From: Balneolaceae bacterium
GTDB taxonomy: Bacteria > Bacteroidota > Rhodothermia > Balneolales > Balneolaceae
Reading direction: 5' to 3'
Assembly: GCA_007123785.1 (NCBI GenBank)
Contig: SLGL01000389.1
Coordinates: 1-9,649, forward strand
DNA length: 9,649 bases
The position numbers and the translations under genes were made by a program. The notes below the pieces were generated by a model, which worked only from the letters and a program-made list of their open reading frames with translations, made no database searches and had not been told where the DNA came from. Position 1 is the stretch's first letter; each line of letters opens with the position of its first letter. Shown piece after piece: positions 1 through 6,111 of this stretch.

Positions 1-1484
1 AATAAATTGTTCTGAATTTTTCTGATTCGTTTAAGTTGTGTCTTTTCCTGTTCTTTGAGTGATCGGTAGGTTTTTCCTTTCAGTTTATCCAGTTCAGTAA
101 AAAAGATCGTTTTTGCCCGTTCCGAACTTCCTTTAAGCGTGGGGTCAATCTCTTCTATTTCCTGAACCGGCTGTTCTGAAATTTCTTCGGCCGAATCTTT
201 CCATCTTTTAAATATTTCTTCAATATCGGGTGAATCAGTCTGGGTGATATAAGCTGATTCCAGATCCTCAATCCGCTGATTATATTGTTGCAATGAAAAC
301 GGAAGTTTATCAAAAATCCGGTCGATGGAAGATTCCATAACCGTTGAACTGAATCGCGGGAGAATGAGAGGCATTTTTAGTCCGAATTCCCGGTAAAAGG
401 TTTTCATCTGCGCGTAGTAAGCGGTCTCACCCGGCCCTGCTACATAGGCGATGGCAGGCAGCAGATGATTTTGCACTACAGGCCTTAAAAAAACATTCGG
501 AGAAAATTTTTCACTGTTTTGATCAATATCATCAATCAATTCATGCTGAGTCCAGCTCTTTCCATTACCGTCTGCTGTCCAGGTTTCATTTTCTGCATTG
601 ATTTTAATACGATTGTTCTCATCATCAATCCAAAAAAGATTGGAAAGCTGTACATTTACCTGGCTGTGATATCCGGCTTTTTCAAGCTTATCAGAAGTGG
701 TTTTCAGTAATTTATATTTTTTATTCGATTGTTGAACACTTTGCTGCATCGGTTTTTTGATCATCTCTTTGGCGTGAGATGAATTGGTTCCGGCAAGCAC
801 CAGGCCATGTTTCCCGAAAAGATGCAAAATCAACCGCCCGAAAGCCTGTCCAACAGTGGCTCCTTCGTGATAAAAAGAATCCAGGTCACTCCAGAGTAGT
901 TCAGTAAAATCGGTATCGAACTGTGCCTCTTTAACTGCACGCCGAAACGATTTAAACGTATCATTAAACTGTATTTCACCTACACGGGGCACTCGGGCTG
1001 ATTCTGTTTGCAGATAAAATTTACGGTGGTCTTCTTCACCGGGAATACCTAATTCTGCAATCTCATCATAATCATGATCCTCATCAGCCATCCAGAAAAC
1101 GGGTATAAAGGGTCGGTTATATTTTTTCTCCCAACGGCGGGCAAAGGATATGGCGGTCAGTATTTTATAGATAGTAAAGAGCGGTCCCCCATAAAGAATA
1201 AGCTGCTGACCAGTTACAACTGCAAACGTTTCTTCATCGTTAAATTTTTCGATGGTTTGAATGATCTGGGGACCTGCATCAAAAAGACTGTTATACTCTT
1301 TTAAATAATTTACAATGTTTTTCCGGTTACCCACACAGGAGAACTCATTGATGCTGGATTCAATTTCTTCATCAGAGAAGGGATTTGTCTCAAAGAAGGC
1401 TGAGAGTTTGTTATAATCTGTTATGTAGTCCCGAAAAAGTTTAGTAAAAGGTAGTTCAGAAAATGGAATGGATGTCAGATTCAC
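1..1484 (-). CDS. bshC: BshC, putative cysteine ligase of bacillithiol synthesis (3' end cut by window edge)
   Basis: BshC is taken to add cysteine to glucosaminyl-malate in the last step of making bacillithiol, a cytosolic low-molecular-weight thiol. About 494 codons are readable without a stop. The fragment opens with a family-like N-terminus (MNLTSIPFSELPFTKLF), has TGQQ at residues 91-94 followed by a GGPLFTIYK segment, and has PVFWMADEDHD at about 128-138. The last visible residues (KTYRSLKEQEKTQLKRI) fit the coiled-coil region near the family C-terminus. Relatives are about 530 residues, so some 35-45 residues probably lie outside the window. The reading frame at both ends agrees, so there is no net frameshift. 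The start is GTG at 1482-1484, one base after the stop of the upstream nuclease gene (TAAcGTG), with only GGA as a weak ribosome site, which suggests translational coupling. Identity is confident; the activity of the family in vivo is known mainly from genetics. Confidence 0.93.
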   Translation of the reverse strand, partial: MNLTSIPFSELPFTKLFRDYITDYNKLSAFFETNPFSDEEIESSINEFSCVGNRKNIVNYLKEYNSLFDAGPQIIQTIEKFNDEETFAVVTGQQLILYGGPLFTIYKILTAISFARRWEKKYNRPFIPVFWMADEDHDYDEIAELGIPGEEDHRKFYLQTESARVPRVGEIQFNDTFKSFRRAVKEAQFDTDFTELLWSDLDSFYHEGATVGQAFGRLILHLFGKHGLVLAGTNSSHAKEMIKKPMQQSVQQSNKKYKLLKTTSDKLEKAGYHSQVNVQLSNLFWIDDENNRIKINAENETWTADGNGKSWTQHELIDDIDQNSEKFSPNVFLRPVVQNHLLPAIAYVAGPGETAYYAQMKTFYREFGLKMPLILPRFSSTVMESSIDRIFDKLPFSLQQYNQRIEDLESAYITQTDSPDIEEIFKRWKDSAEEISEQPVQEIEEIDPTLKGSSERAKTIFFTELDKLKGKTYRSLKEQEKTQLKRIRKIQNNL

Positions 1485-1485
1485 G

Positions 1486-2055
1486 TTATCCTTTTAATTT
1501 TTTTATTTCGTCCCTCAACTTGGCAGCCTTCTCATAATTCTCCGTTTCGATAGCTGTCTGAAGTTTCAGCTCAAGCTCTTCAAGTTGAGTCAATTCTTTT
1601 TCCCCTTCTATCGGCTTGTCGGTAACCTCCGATTTACTCACAGTATCTTCGGTAATGATACCTGCTTCATCAAGTACTTTTTGGTTCACAAATATCGGGG
1701 CACCGAAACGAATTGCAAGTGCAATTGCATCACTGGGGCGTGCATCCAGTTCCACTTGTTTATCATTTTTTTTATAATGGATCTGAGCAAAAAATGTACC
1801 TTCATTCAAATCATTTATTACAACCTGATTTACATTGGAATCGAAACTCAGAACCATGTTTTTCAACAGATCATGAGTCATTGGGCGTGGAGGTTTTATA
1901 CTTTCCAACTCAAGCGCAATTGCCTGGGCTTCAAATGTTCCGATAATAATCGGAAGGCGCCTGTTCCCATCTGTTTCAGAAAGAATCAGTGCGTATGCCC
2001 CCCCACTGCTTGGGCTTGTTGAGAGACCCAATATATCCATTTTTATATTCTGCAA
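1486..2055 (-). CDS. Bifunctional nuclease family protein (DUF151 domain plus UVR domain)
   Basis: A 189-residue cytosolic protein. The DUF151/BFN domain covers roughly residues 5-130 and carries MDILGLS near the start, NRRLPIIIG, a conserved FEAQAIALELE stretch and RPSDAIALAIRFGAPIF. A charged linker leads to a UVR (UvrB/UvrC-type) motif at about 158-189 (NYEKAAKLRDEIKKL), a helical hairpin used for protein contact in UvrB/UvrC. Members of this family have been described as having RNase and DNase activity; the true substrate here is unknown. The reading frame stays open up to 2196, but that extension has no family resemblance. I chose the TTG at 2053-2055 because AGGAGA lies five bases before it. 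The ATG at 2038-2040 is the alternative (184 residues) but sits too far from that site. It is first of two genes and its stop is one base from bshC. Confidence 0.88.
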   Translation of the reverse strand: MQNIKMDILGLSTSPSSGGAYALILSETDGNRRLPIIIGTFEAQAIALELESIKPPRPMTHDLLKNMVLSFDSNVNQVVINDLNEGTFFAQIHYKKNDKQVELDARPSDAIALAIRFGAPIFVNQKVLDEAGIITEDTVSKSEVTDKPIEGEKELTQLEELELKLQTAIETENYEKAAKLRDEIKKLKG

Positions 2056-2060
2056 CGGTA

Positions 2061-2066
2061 TCTCCT
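2061..2066 (-). promoter_or_regulatory. Shine-Dalgarno site deciding the nuclease TTG start
   Basis: AGGAGA on the minus strand, five bases before the TTG at 2053-2055. It is 20 bases from the first in-frame ATG, so it favours the TTG start over the ATG. Confidence 0.65.
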
Positions 2067-2091
2067 TTTGGTTAAAACTTCTTTTTAGCCT

Positions 2092-2126
2092 TAAATTTAA
2101 CACTTTTTCTGTTGCACTTAAACAAA
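2092..2126 (-). promoter_or_regulatory. Possible Bacteroidota-type promoter for the nuclease-bshC pair
   Basis: On the minus strand TTTG (2123-2126) is followed after 23 bases by TAAATTTA (2092-2099). This matches the Bacteroidota primary-sigma pattern TTTG...TAnnTTTG at all but the last base, although the spacing is at the long end. It would start transcripts about 30 bases before the TTG start. The region is AT-rich, so a chance match is possible. Confidence 0.35.
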
Positions 2127-2207
2127 CGATGAACATAAAGAGTTTATTGATCTTCTTAAATCCCAATAAAAGAAAAAACTTTGATTTCATTCCCATCCGA
2201 CAAAATC

Positions 2208-2612
2208 ATGTGGAAGGTAGCATCAGCCGGGTTTGGTTTGATTTGCGGTGTTGCCATTATTGCCCTGATGAACCAGTTGAACTATCTTTTTTATCCCGTT
2301 CCCGAAGGACGTCCAGAGGTTCTTGCTGTGAGTTATTTTGCCAATCCTTTATTGCTTGCAGGGAAACTTATTTCCATTGCTGCGGGTTGTTTCTTTGCCG
2401 GGGCCATTTCTCGCTTGCTTCATCAGGGCATTGAAATGGTTTACGCTATTGCAATAGCAGTTGTACTGATGATGCTTGGGCTTGCAGATCTTTTTACAGC
2501 AGAATATCCAGTGTGGTATTGGTTTGTATCATTGTTAGTTTATGTTCCCGCTTCGATAGCAGGTTTTATATTCATTGAACGTTTTCATTTTAAACAAACG
2601 GAGGAAACATGA
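2208..2612 (+). CDS. Small integral membrane protein of unknown function
   Basis: I do not recognise the family. The 134-residue protein has four hydrophobic stretches: about residues 4-22 (VASAGFGLICGVAIIALM), 44-65 (NPLLLAGKLISIAAGCFF), 76-93 (YAIAIAVVLMMLGLADLF) and 102-124 (WYWFVSLLVYVPASIAGFI). It ends in a short polar, basic-to-acidic tail. It is therefore probably an inner-membrane four-helix protein without a cleaved signal peptide. The start is ATG at 2208. An in-frame TTG at 2181 would add nine residues, but no ribosome site supports it. The stop TGA overlaps the ATG of the SUI1-family gene (ATGA), so the two are co-transcribed and probably translationally coupled. It diverges from the nuclease-bshC pair. 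There is no strong clue to function; similar small membrane proteins are common in this group. Confidence 0.75.
   Translation: MWKVASAGFGLICGVAIIALMNQLNYLFYPVPEGRPEVLAVSYFANPLLLAGKLISIAAGCFFAGAISRLLHQGIEMVYAIAIAVVLMMLGLADLFTAEYPVWYWFVSLLVYVPASIAGFIFIERFHFKQTEET
2600..2604 (+). promoter_or_regulatory. Strong Shine-Dalgarno site for the SUI1-family gene
   Basis: GGAGG four bases before the ATG at 2609, lying inside the last codons of the membrane-protein gene. It shows that this organism uses classical ribosome sites at least for some genes, and that the second gene may be translated independently as well as by coupling. Confidence 0.7.
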
Positions 2613-2836
2613 TTGTAAAAATCAGAGAACAGAGAAATCCGAAAACCGGAAATCCGGTTACAGTTATTTCTGACATCAAACACAATCCACAGGTAATCGA
2701 AAAACTCGCAAAAAAACTTAAAAGCGCTTGTGGTGCAGGTGGTTTTGTAGAAGGAAAGACAATAACTATTCAGGGCTCTCACACCGATAGAATCAAACCC
2801 ATACTTGAGAAAGAGGGCTTTCAGATTGAGGGATAA
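2609..2836 (+). CDS. SUI1/eIF1-like translation initiation factor, YciH family (short form)
   Basis: The 75-residue protein is almost entirely one SUI1 fold. It has the beta-strand start (IREQRNPKTGNPVTVISDI), the helix with KLAKKLKSACGAGG (CGAGG at 41-45), then the FVEGKTITIQG strand (IQG 54-56) and the final helix DRIKPILEKEGF. E. coli YciH is about 108 residues; this form lacks its N-terminal extension but keeps the conserved core. Bacterial members are thought to bind the 30S subunit and influence start-codon choice or stress translation, but their role is not settled. The gene shares four bases with the upstream membrane-protein gene and is followed by about 180 bp without a gene. Identity of the domain is secure; the cellular role is inferred from the family. 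Confidence 0.92.
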   Translation: MIVKIREQRNPKTGNPVTVISDIKHNPQVIEKLAKKLKSACGAGGFVEGKTITIQGSHTDRIKPILEKEGFQIEG

Positions 2837-2907
2837 CAATCCAAAATATTTTCAAAGAACTGCTCAACATTTTATGTTTTTATTCGTAATAGCTTGATAG
2901 AGTTTAT

Positions 2908-2959
2908 TCTGAATATTCAGATTTTTCAATCAAGGGGTACTTGTGTGAAATGAATATTC
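2908..2959. promoter_or_regulatory. Paired GAATATTC palindromes upstream of the patatin gene
   Basis: The 180-bp stretch 2837-3016 has no gene. It holds a perfect 14-bp palindrome TCTGAATATTCAGA at 2908-2921, followed by a run of five T, and a second TGAATATTC at 2951-2959. The GAATATTC cores start 41 bp apart, close to four helical turns. This could be an operator pair, or the first copy with its T run could be a weak terminator for the SUI1 gene. The AT-rich context makes chance a serious alternative. Confidence 0.25.
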
Positions 2960-3002
2960 TTCAACATGATATTTTTGTTATTGTTACGGCACATTTATTT
3001 TC

Positions 3003-3008
3003 AGGGAG
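3003..3008 (+). promoter_or_regulatory. Ribosome site deciding the patatin start
   Basis: AGGGAG eight bases before the ATG at 3017. An in-frame ATG at 2966 has no such site and would put an arginine- and histidine-containing stretch before the signal peptide, so the start at 3017 is preferred. Confidence 0.6.
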
Positions 3009-3016
3009 TCTTACAG

Positions 3017-5215
3017 ATGCTTTGCAAATTTCGATCTATTCTTGTTTTGTTTTTAGCGGTTTACATTATCGCTGTAACAAACAAGTCAATTTATTCAAGC
3101 CCGCTGCAAGAGGCACCTGAAGATTCTGTCCGTGTTGGTCTTGTTCTGAGTGGTGGCGGAGCTTTAGGTATTGCTCATATTGGAATCATTCAGGCTCTTG
3201 AAGAAGCAGGTGTACGCATAGATTATATCACAGGGACAAGTATGGGAAGCCTCATTGGCGGCCTTTATGCAATAGGATATACCTCAGATCAAATTGAGGA
3301 GTTTGCTCTCTCTAATAATTTTATGGATCTTTTTACTGAAAGACGTGACCGCAGGTACATTTCCAATTATGAAAAAATTTATGCCGACCGCACCATCGCT
3401 TCATTTCCGGTGAGCAAAAAAGGAATTGATTTGCCGGTTGGGATCATGTCGGGGCAGCATATTTACACCTATTTATCCAGATTGACATGGCATGTTCACG
3501 GAATGGAGGATTTTAGTCAGTTCCCGATTCCCTTTGCTGCTATTGGAACTGATATTGAAACAGGTGAAGCAGTTGTTTTTAATACCGGTTATCTGCCGGA
3601 TGCACTGCGGGCCAGTATTTCAATACCCTCAGTATTTGCACCACACGTAATTGATGGCAAAATGTACATCGACGGCGGAATGATACGCAATATCCCCGTA
3701 CAGGATGCTATCGAAATGGGAGCCAATTACACCATTGCAGTAGATGTCAGCATACCGCTGATGCCACAAGACAGCCTCACAACACTGGCTTCTATTCTTA
3801 ACCAAACACTTTACTACAGAATTCAGGAATACTCTACTCCACAACGTGAAATGGCTGATCATGTAATCGTATTGGATGAACTTCATGATTATACGACCGC
3901 AGATTTTAACCTGGCCGAAAGGTTTCTTGAAATTGGGAAACGTTATGGCCGTCAAAATCTTGAAAAATTCCGTGAAATCGCCGCAATGCAATCCACTCCT
4001 CCTGCACCACGTCCCGGAGTGAGTGAACCGGGTTCTCTGCCGGTTTCAAATATCATCATTGAAGGAAATACCATCTTTGATGATGATTTTATTTTACGAC
4101 AGCTCGACTTTACACCCGGAACCACCCTGAACCCAGACATAATCGAAGAGAAGGTAACAATGTTGTACAGTTCGGCATATATAGATAATGTTACCTACCG
4201 CCTTGTGCCTGATGACGGCTACTATTACACCCTTCAGATTCAAATTTCTGAAAGCAAAACCGATGACTTTAGGGTGGGACTTCGGTACGAATCCGGTACA
4301 CAAGCTGCTATTTTACTCGAAGGAAGTTTCCGAAACCTGGTTCATAGAGGGGCTTTAACCCGTGCGGAAGCAAGACTTGGGGAGCAACTGAACTTTACAC
4401 TGGATCACCTCTATTACGGTGCACTCGGATCACAACTGGCTTTACTTACATCATTTCAATACCTCTCTGAAAACGTGGATTGGTTTGAGGGAAATGAACG
4501 TGTTTCCCGGTTTAAAAATGAGGTTTTCAGAAGTGAAATTTCGGGAGCAAACTATTTTGGCACACAGAACATGGTTGCAATTGGAATTCGCAAAGATTTC
4601 ACCTGGCACACAGAAAGAATTAATCCTGAACAAATCGGGGCTTCATCCACTGATTATCATGCACTTTTCCTTCGATTTATCCGGGATAATTTTAACCGGC
4701 GTGGATACCCAACAAGCGGGGAAAAAATTGCGGCTGAAGGATTTCTCAGCGATGAATTTCTGCTAAGCCCAATTAATTTTACGTCAAGTAAACTCTATTA
4801 CCGAGGTTATTATGATATTAACGGCTGGCTGTCTCTGACCAACAGTTTTTGGTTGGCGTATTCAACCGGTAAAGACCTTCCATGGCACTATTGGAGTTCT
4901 CCGAACCGTTTTGATCCAATTTTTGACTACATTCAGTTTCCCGGGGCCGACCGTTATGAATTGAATTCCCGGAATGTTCAGTCTGCATCCCTGGGTGTTC
5001 AAATCGAACCTTTTTACCATCGGTTTATTGGTGCAGAGTTTTTTGCCGGCCGGTTTTTAAATAACTGGAACCTTGAATTTTCGGAAAAGGACATCGAATA
5101 TGGTGCCTCTCTGACTGTTGGTGCACAAACCATTTTAGGCCCTTTAAAACTCATCTTATCACACAGTACTTTAACAAACTTTAGTGCGGAATTACAAATC
5201 GGATATCAGTTTTGA
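3017..5215 (+). CDS. Outer-membrane patatin-like phospholipase with POTRA and C-terminal beta-barrel
   Basis: The 732-residue protein begins with a signal peptide (basic MLCKFR, then a hydrophobic core to about residue 22). The patatin domain follows at about 38-260, with oxyanion loop SGGGALG (45-51), nucleophile elbow GTSMG (serine 75) and the catalytic aspartate in DGG (219-221), so the Ser-Asp dyad is complete. A linker rich in Pro leads to one POTRA domain (about 343-413, opening NIIIEGNTIF), then a Bam/Omp85-type 16-strand-like barrel to the end (about 417-732), including RRGYPTSG and a terminal Phe. This is the layout of PlpD/type Vd autotransporters and their Bacteroidota relatives. 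The protein is expected to sit in the outer membrane and hydrolyse lipid acyl esters; the substrate cannot be read from sequence. Its TGA overlaps the TTG start of the TPR gene. Confidence 0.93.
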   Translation: MLCKFRSILVLFLAVYIIAVTNKSIYSSPLQEAPEDSVRVGLVLSGGGALGIAHIGIIQALEEAGVRIDYITGTSMGSLIGGLYAIGYTSDQIEEFALSNNFMDLFTERRDRRYISNYEKIYADRTIASFPVSKKGIDLPVGIMSGQHIYTYLSRLTWHVHGMEDFSQFPIPFAAIGTDIETGEAVVFNTGYLPDALRASISIPSVFAPHVIDGKMYIDGGMIRNIPVQDAIEMGANYTIAVDVSIPLMPQDSLTTLASILNQTLYYRIQEYSTPQREMADHVIVLDELHDYTTADFNLAERFLEIGKRYGRQNLEKFREIAAMQSTPPAPRPGVSEPGSLPVSNIIIEGNTIFDDDFILRQLDFTPGTTLNPDIIEEKVTMLYSSAYIDNVTYRLVPDDGYYYTLQIQISESKTDDFRVGLRYESGTQAAILLEGSFRNLVHRGALTRAEARLGEQLNFTLDHLYYGALGSQLALLTSFQYLSENVDWFEGNERVSRFKNEVFRSEISGANYFGTQNMVAIGIRKDFTWHTERINPEQIGASSTDYHALFLRFIRDNFNRRGYPTSGEKIAAEGFLSDEFLLSPINFTSSKLYYRGYYDINGWLSLTNSFWLAYSTGKDLPWHYWSSPNRFDPIFDYIQFPGADRYELNSRNVQSASLGVQIEPFYHRFIGAEFFAGRFLNNWNLEFSEKDIEYGASLTVGAQTILGPLKLILSHSTLTNFSAELQIGYQF

Positions 5216-5841
5216 GCAGCGAACAATATTTACTTGAACAAATTGACGATATAAAATTCAAACTTTCTGCCGATCCAGAAAACGCAAATCTTCTTCACGA
5301 TCTGGGGGTTGCTTACTATCTTATCGGAGAATATGAGAAATCAGTTCAGGCGCTTAAGCAGGCCGTTACAATCGAACCTGAAAACAGCACTTTCAAGTTC
5401 AATCTTGCCAATTCATTTGCTGAAGAAGGAGAGTTCGGACTGGCTAAAATAAATTTCCACGAGGTACTGGATAGTGACCCTGGGCACATCCCCTCTCTGA
5501 CTAACCTGGCCGACTGTTATGAAGCCACCGGTGATGATGGGCAGGCGCAGCAACTATTTGAGTATATCACTCGCATTGCGCCTGATAATGCACTTTCTCA
5601 TTTTAACCTGGGAAATTTTCTGCTCAGAAAAAACCGCCATGTTGAAGCGGCAAAATGTTATGAAAAAGCAATAGAGGTTGAAAAAACATTTACTGACGCT
5701 TATCACAATCTCGCGTGGATATTAAACGAAGTGAAAGCACACGAAGCTGCACTTGAATTTGCAGAAGAAGGCTTAGCAGTGGATCCACTGCACGAAGATT
5801 TACAAAAACTCGCGTCTAAAATCAGAAACCAGATCGGGTAA
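5212..5841 (+). CDS. Tetratricopeptide-repeat protein
   Basis: The 209-residue protein consists almost wholly of five back-to-back 34-residue TPR units: about residues 23-56, 57-90, 91-124, 125-158 and 159-192. Each has the usual Leu/Ala/Tyr/Ala pattern and several end in a DP or EP corner, followed by a short capping helix. There is no signal peptide or membrane helix, so it is probably a cytosolic scaffold for protein contacts. The start is TTG at 5212-5214, overlapping the patatin stop as TTGA. There is no methionine codon anywhere in the protein, so a non-ATG start is forced. The tight overlap implies co-translation with the patatin protein, and a chaperone or assembly role for it is possible but only inferred. 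The last 42 bases are antisense to the 3' end of the anti-sigma-like gene. Confidence 0.87.
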   Translation: MSSEQYLLEQIDDIKFKLSADPENANLLHDLGVAYYLIGEYEKSVQALKQAVTIEPENSTFKFNLANSFAEEGEFGLAKINFHEVLDSDPGHIPSLTNLADCYEATGDDGQAQQLFEYITRIAPDNALSHFNLGNFLLRKNRHVEAAKCYEKAIEVEKTFTDAYHNLAWILNEVKAHEAALEFAEEGLAVDPLHEDLQKLASKIRNQIG

Positions 5842-6063
5842 ACGAATGCCACGGCTCTTTCTGAGCCAGGCCTGATTTTTTTGGGACACTTCCCTTTCCA
5901 GTTCAAGGGAAAAAGCGGCGGCCATTTTACGGTCAAATCCGGATTTTGCCTTTATTTTCGGCAATTGTGATAGTTGTTTTACTACAGAAAAATCGTCTCT
6001 CTCGCAACGGGCACACTCGCAGATTCCGATTCTATGTGAAATATGTTTGTTTATAAAAGCCAT
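5800..6063 (-). CDS. Probable small soluble zinc/thiol anti-sigma factor (no membrane segment)
   Basis: An 87-residue protein encoded 47 bases downstream of the ECF sigma gene on the same strand, the usual place for its anti-sigma factor. It carries HRIGICECARC (Cys 15, 17 and 20, His 7 and 10), which resembles but does not exactly match the Hx3Cx2C zinc motif of ZAS anti-sigma factors. After that come a QLSQLPKI segment and FDRKMAAAFSLELERE, like the 'phe-asp-x-x-leu/met' helix that precedes the membrane anchor in this group, then WLRKSRGIRLPDLV. The protein stops where a transmembrane helix and periplasmic domain would normally begin. It may therefore be a genuinely soluble form (as RsrA is) or a C-terminally shortened gene. 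The ATG has no ribosome site and abuts a hairpin. The alternative is a chance open frame; context and composition favour a real gene. Confidence 0.62.
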   Translation of the reverse strand: MAFINKHISHRIGICECARCERDDFSVVKQLSQLPKIKAKSGFDRKMAAAFSLELEREVSQKNQAWLRKSRGIRLPDLVSDFRREFL

Positions 6064-6111
6064 GGGGTATGAATTTCTTAACAGTTACAGACATTCATAC
6101 CCCGTTTTTTT
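6064..6111 (+). terminator. Rho-independent terminator hairpin for the patatin-TPR transcript
   Basis: A perfect 11-bp stem, GGGGTATGAAT (6064-6074) with ATTCATACCCC (6093-6103), an 18-base loop, then G and seven T (6105-6111). Read on the plus strand it is a good intrinsic terminator, 222 bases after the TPR stop and beyond the antisense small gene. On the minus strand the same stem lies in the sigma/anti-sigma gap, ending at the base before the anti-sigma ATG. Confidence 0.75.

Noticed and set aside
1585..2022. Plus-strand open frame of 145 codons opposite the nuclease gene
   Set aside because: It is wholly antisense to a well-recognised protein, and its translation shows Cys/His/Phe-rich, low-sense composition with no family features.
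2056..2196. N-terminal extension of the nuclease-family gene, open to a 236-residue frame
   Set aside because: The extra residues do not resemble the family, would overlap the divergent gene's upstream region, and a good ribosome site precedes the TTG at 2055 instead.
3629..3991. Minus-strand open frame of 120 codons inside the patatin gene
   Set aside because: It lies antisense to the conserved catalytic-Asp part of the patatin domain; there is no ribosome site or recognisable domain.
5703..5936. Minus-strand open frame overlapping the TPR gene and the anti-sigma-like gene
   Set aside because: The Ser/Ala/Cys-rich translation is the antisense of TPR helices. The competing frame 5800-6063 has the sensible composition and context.
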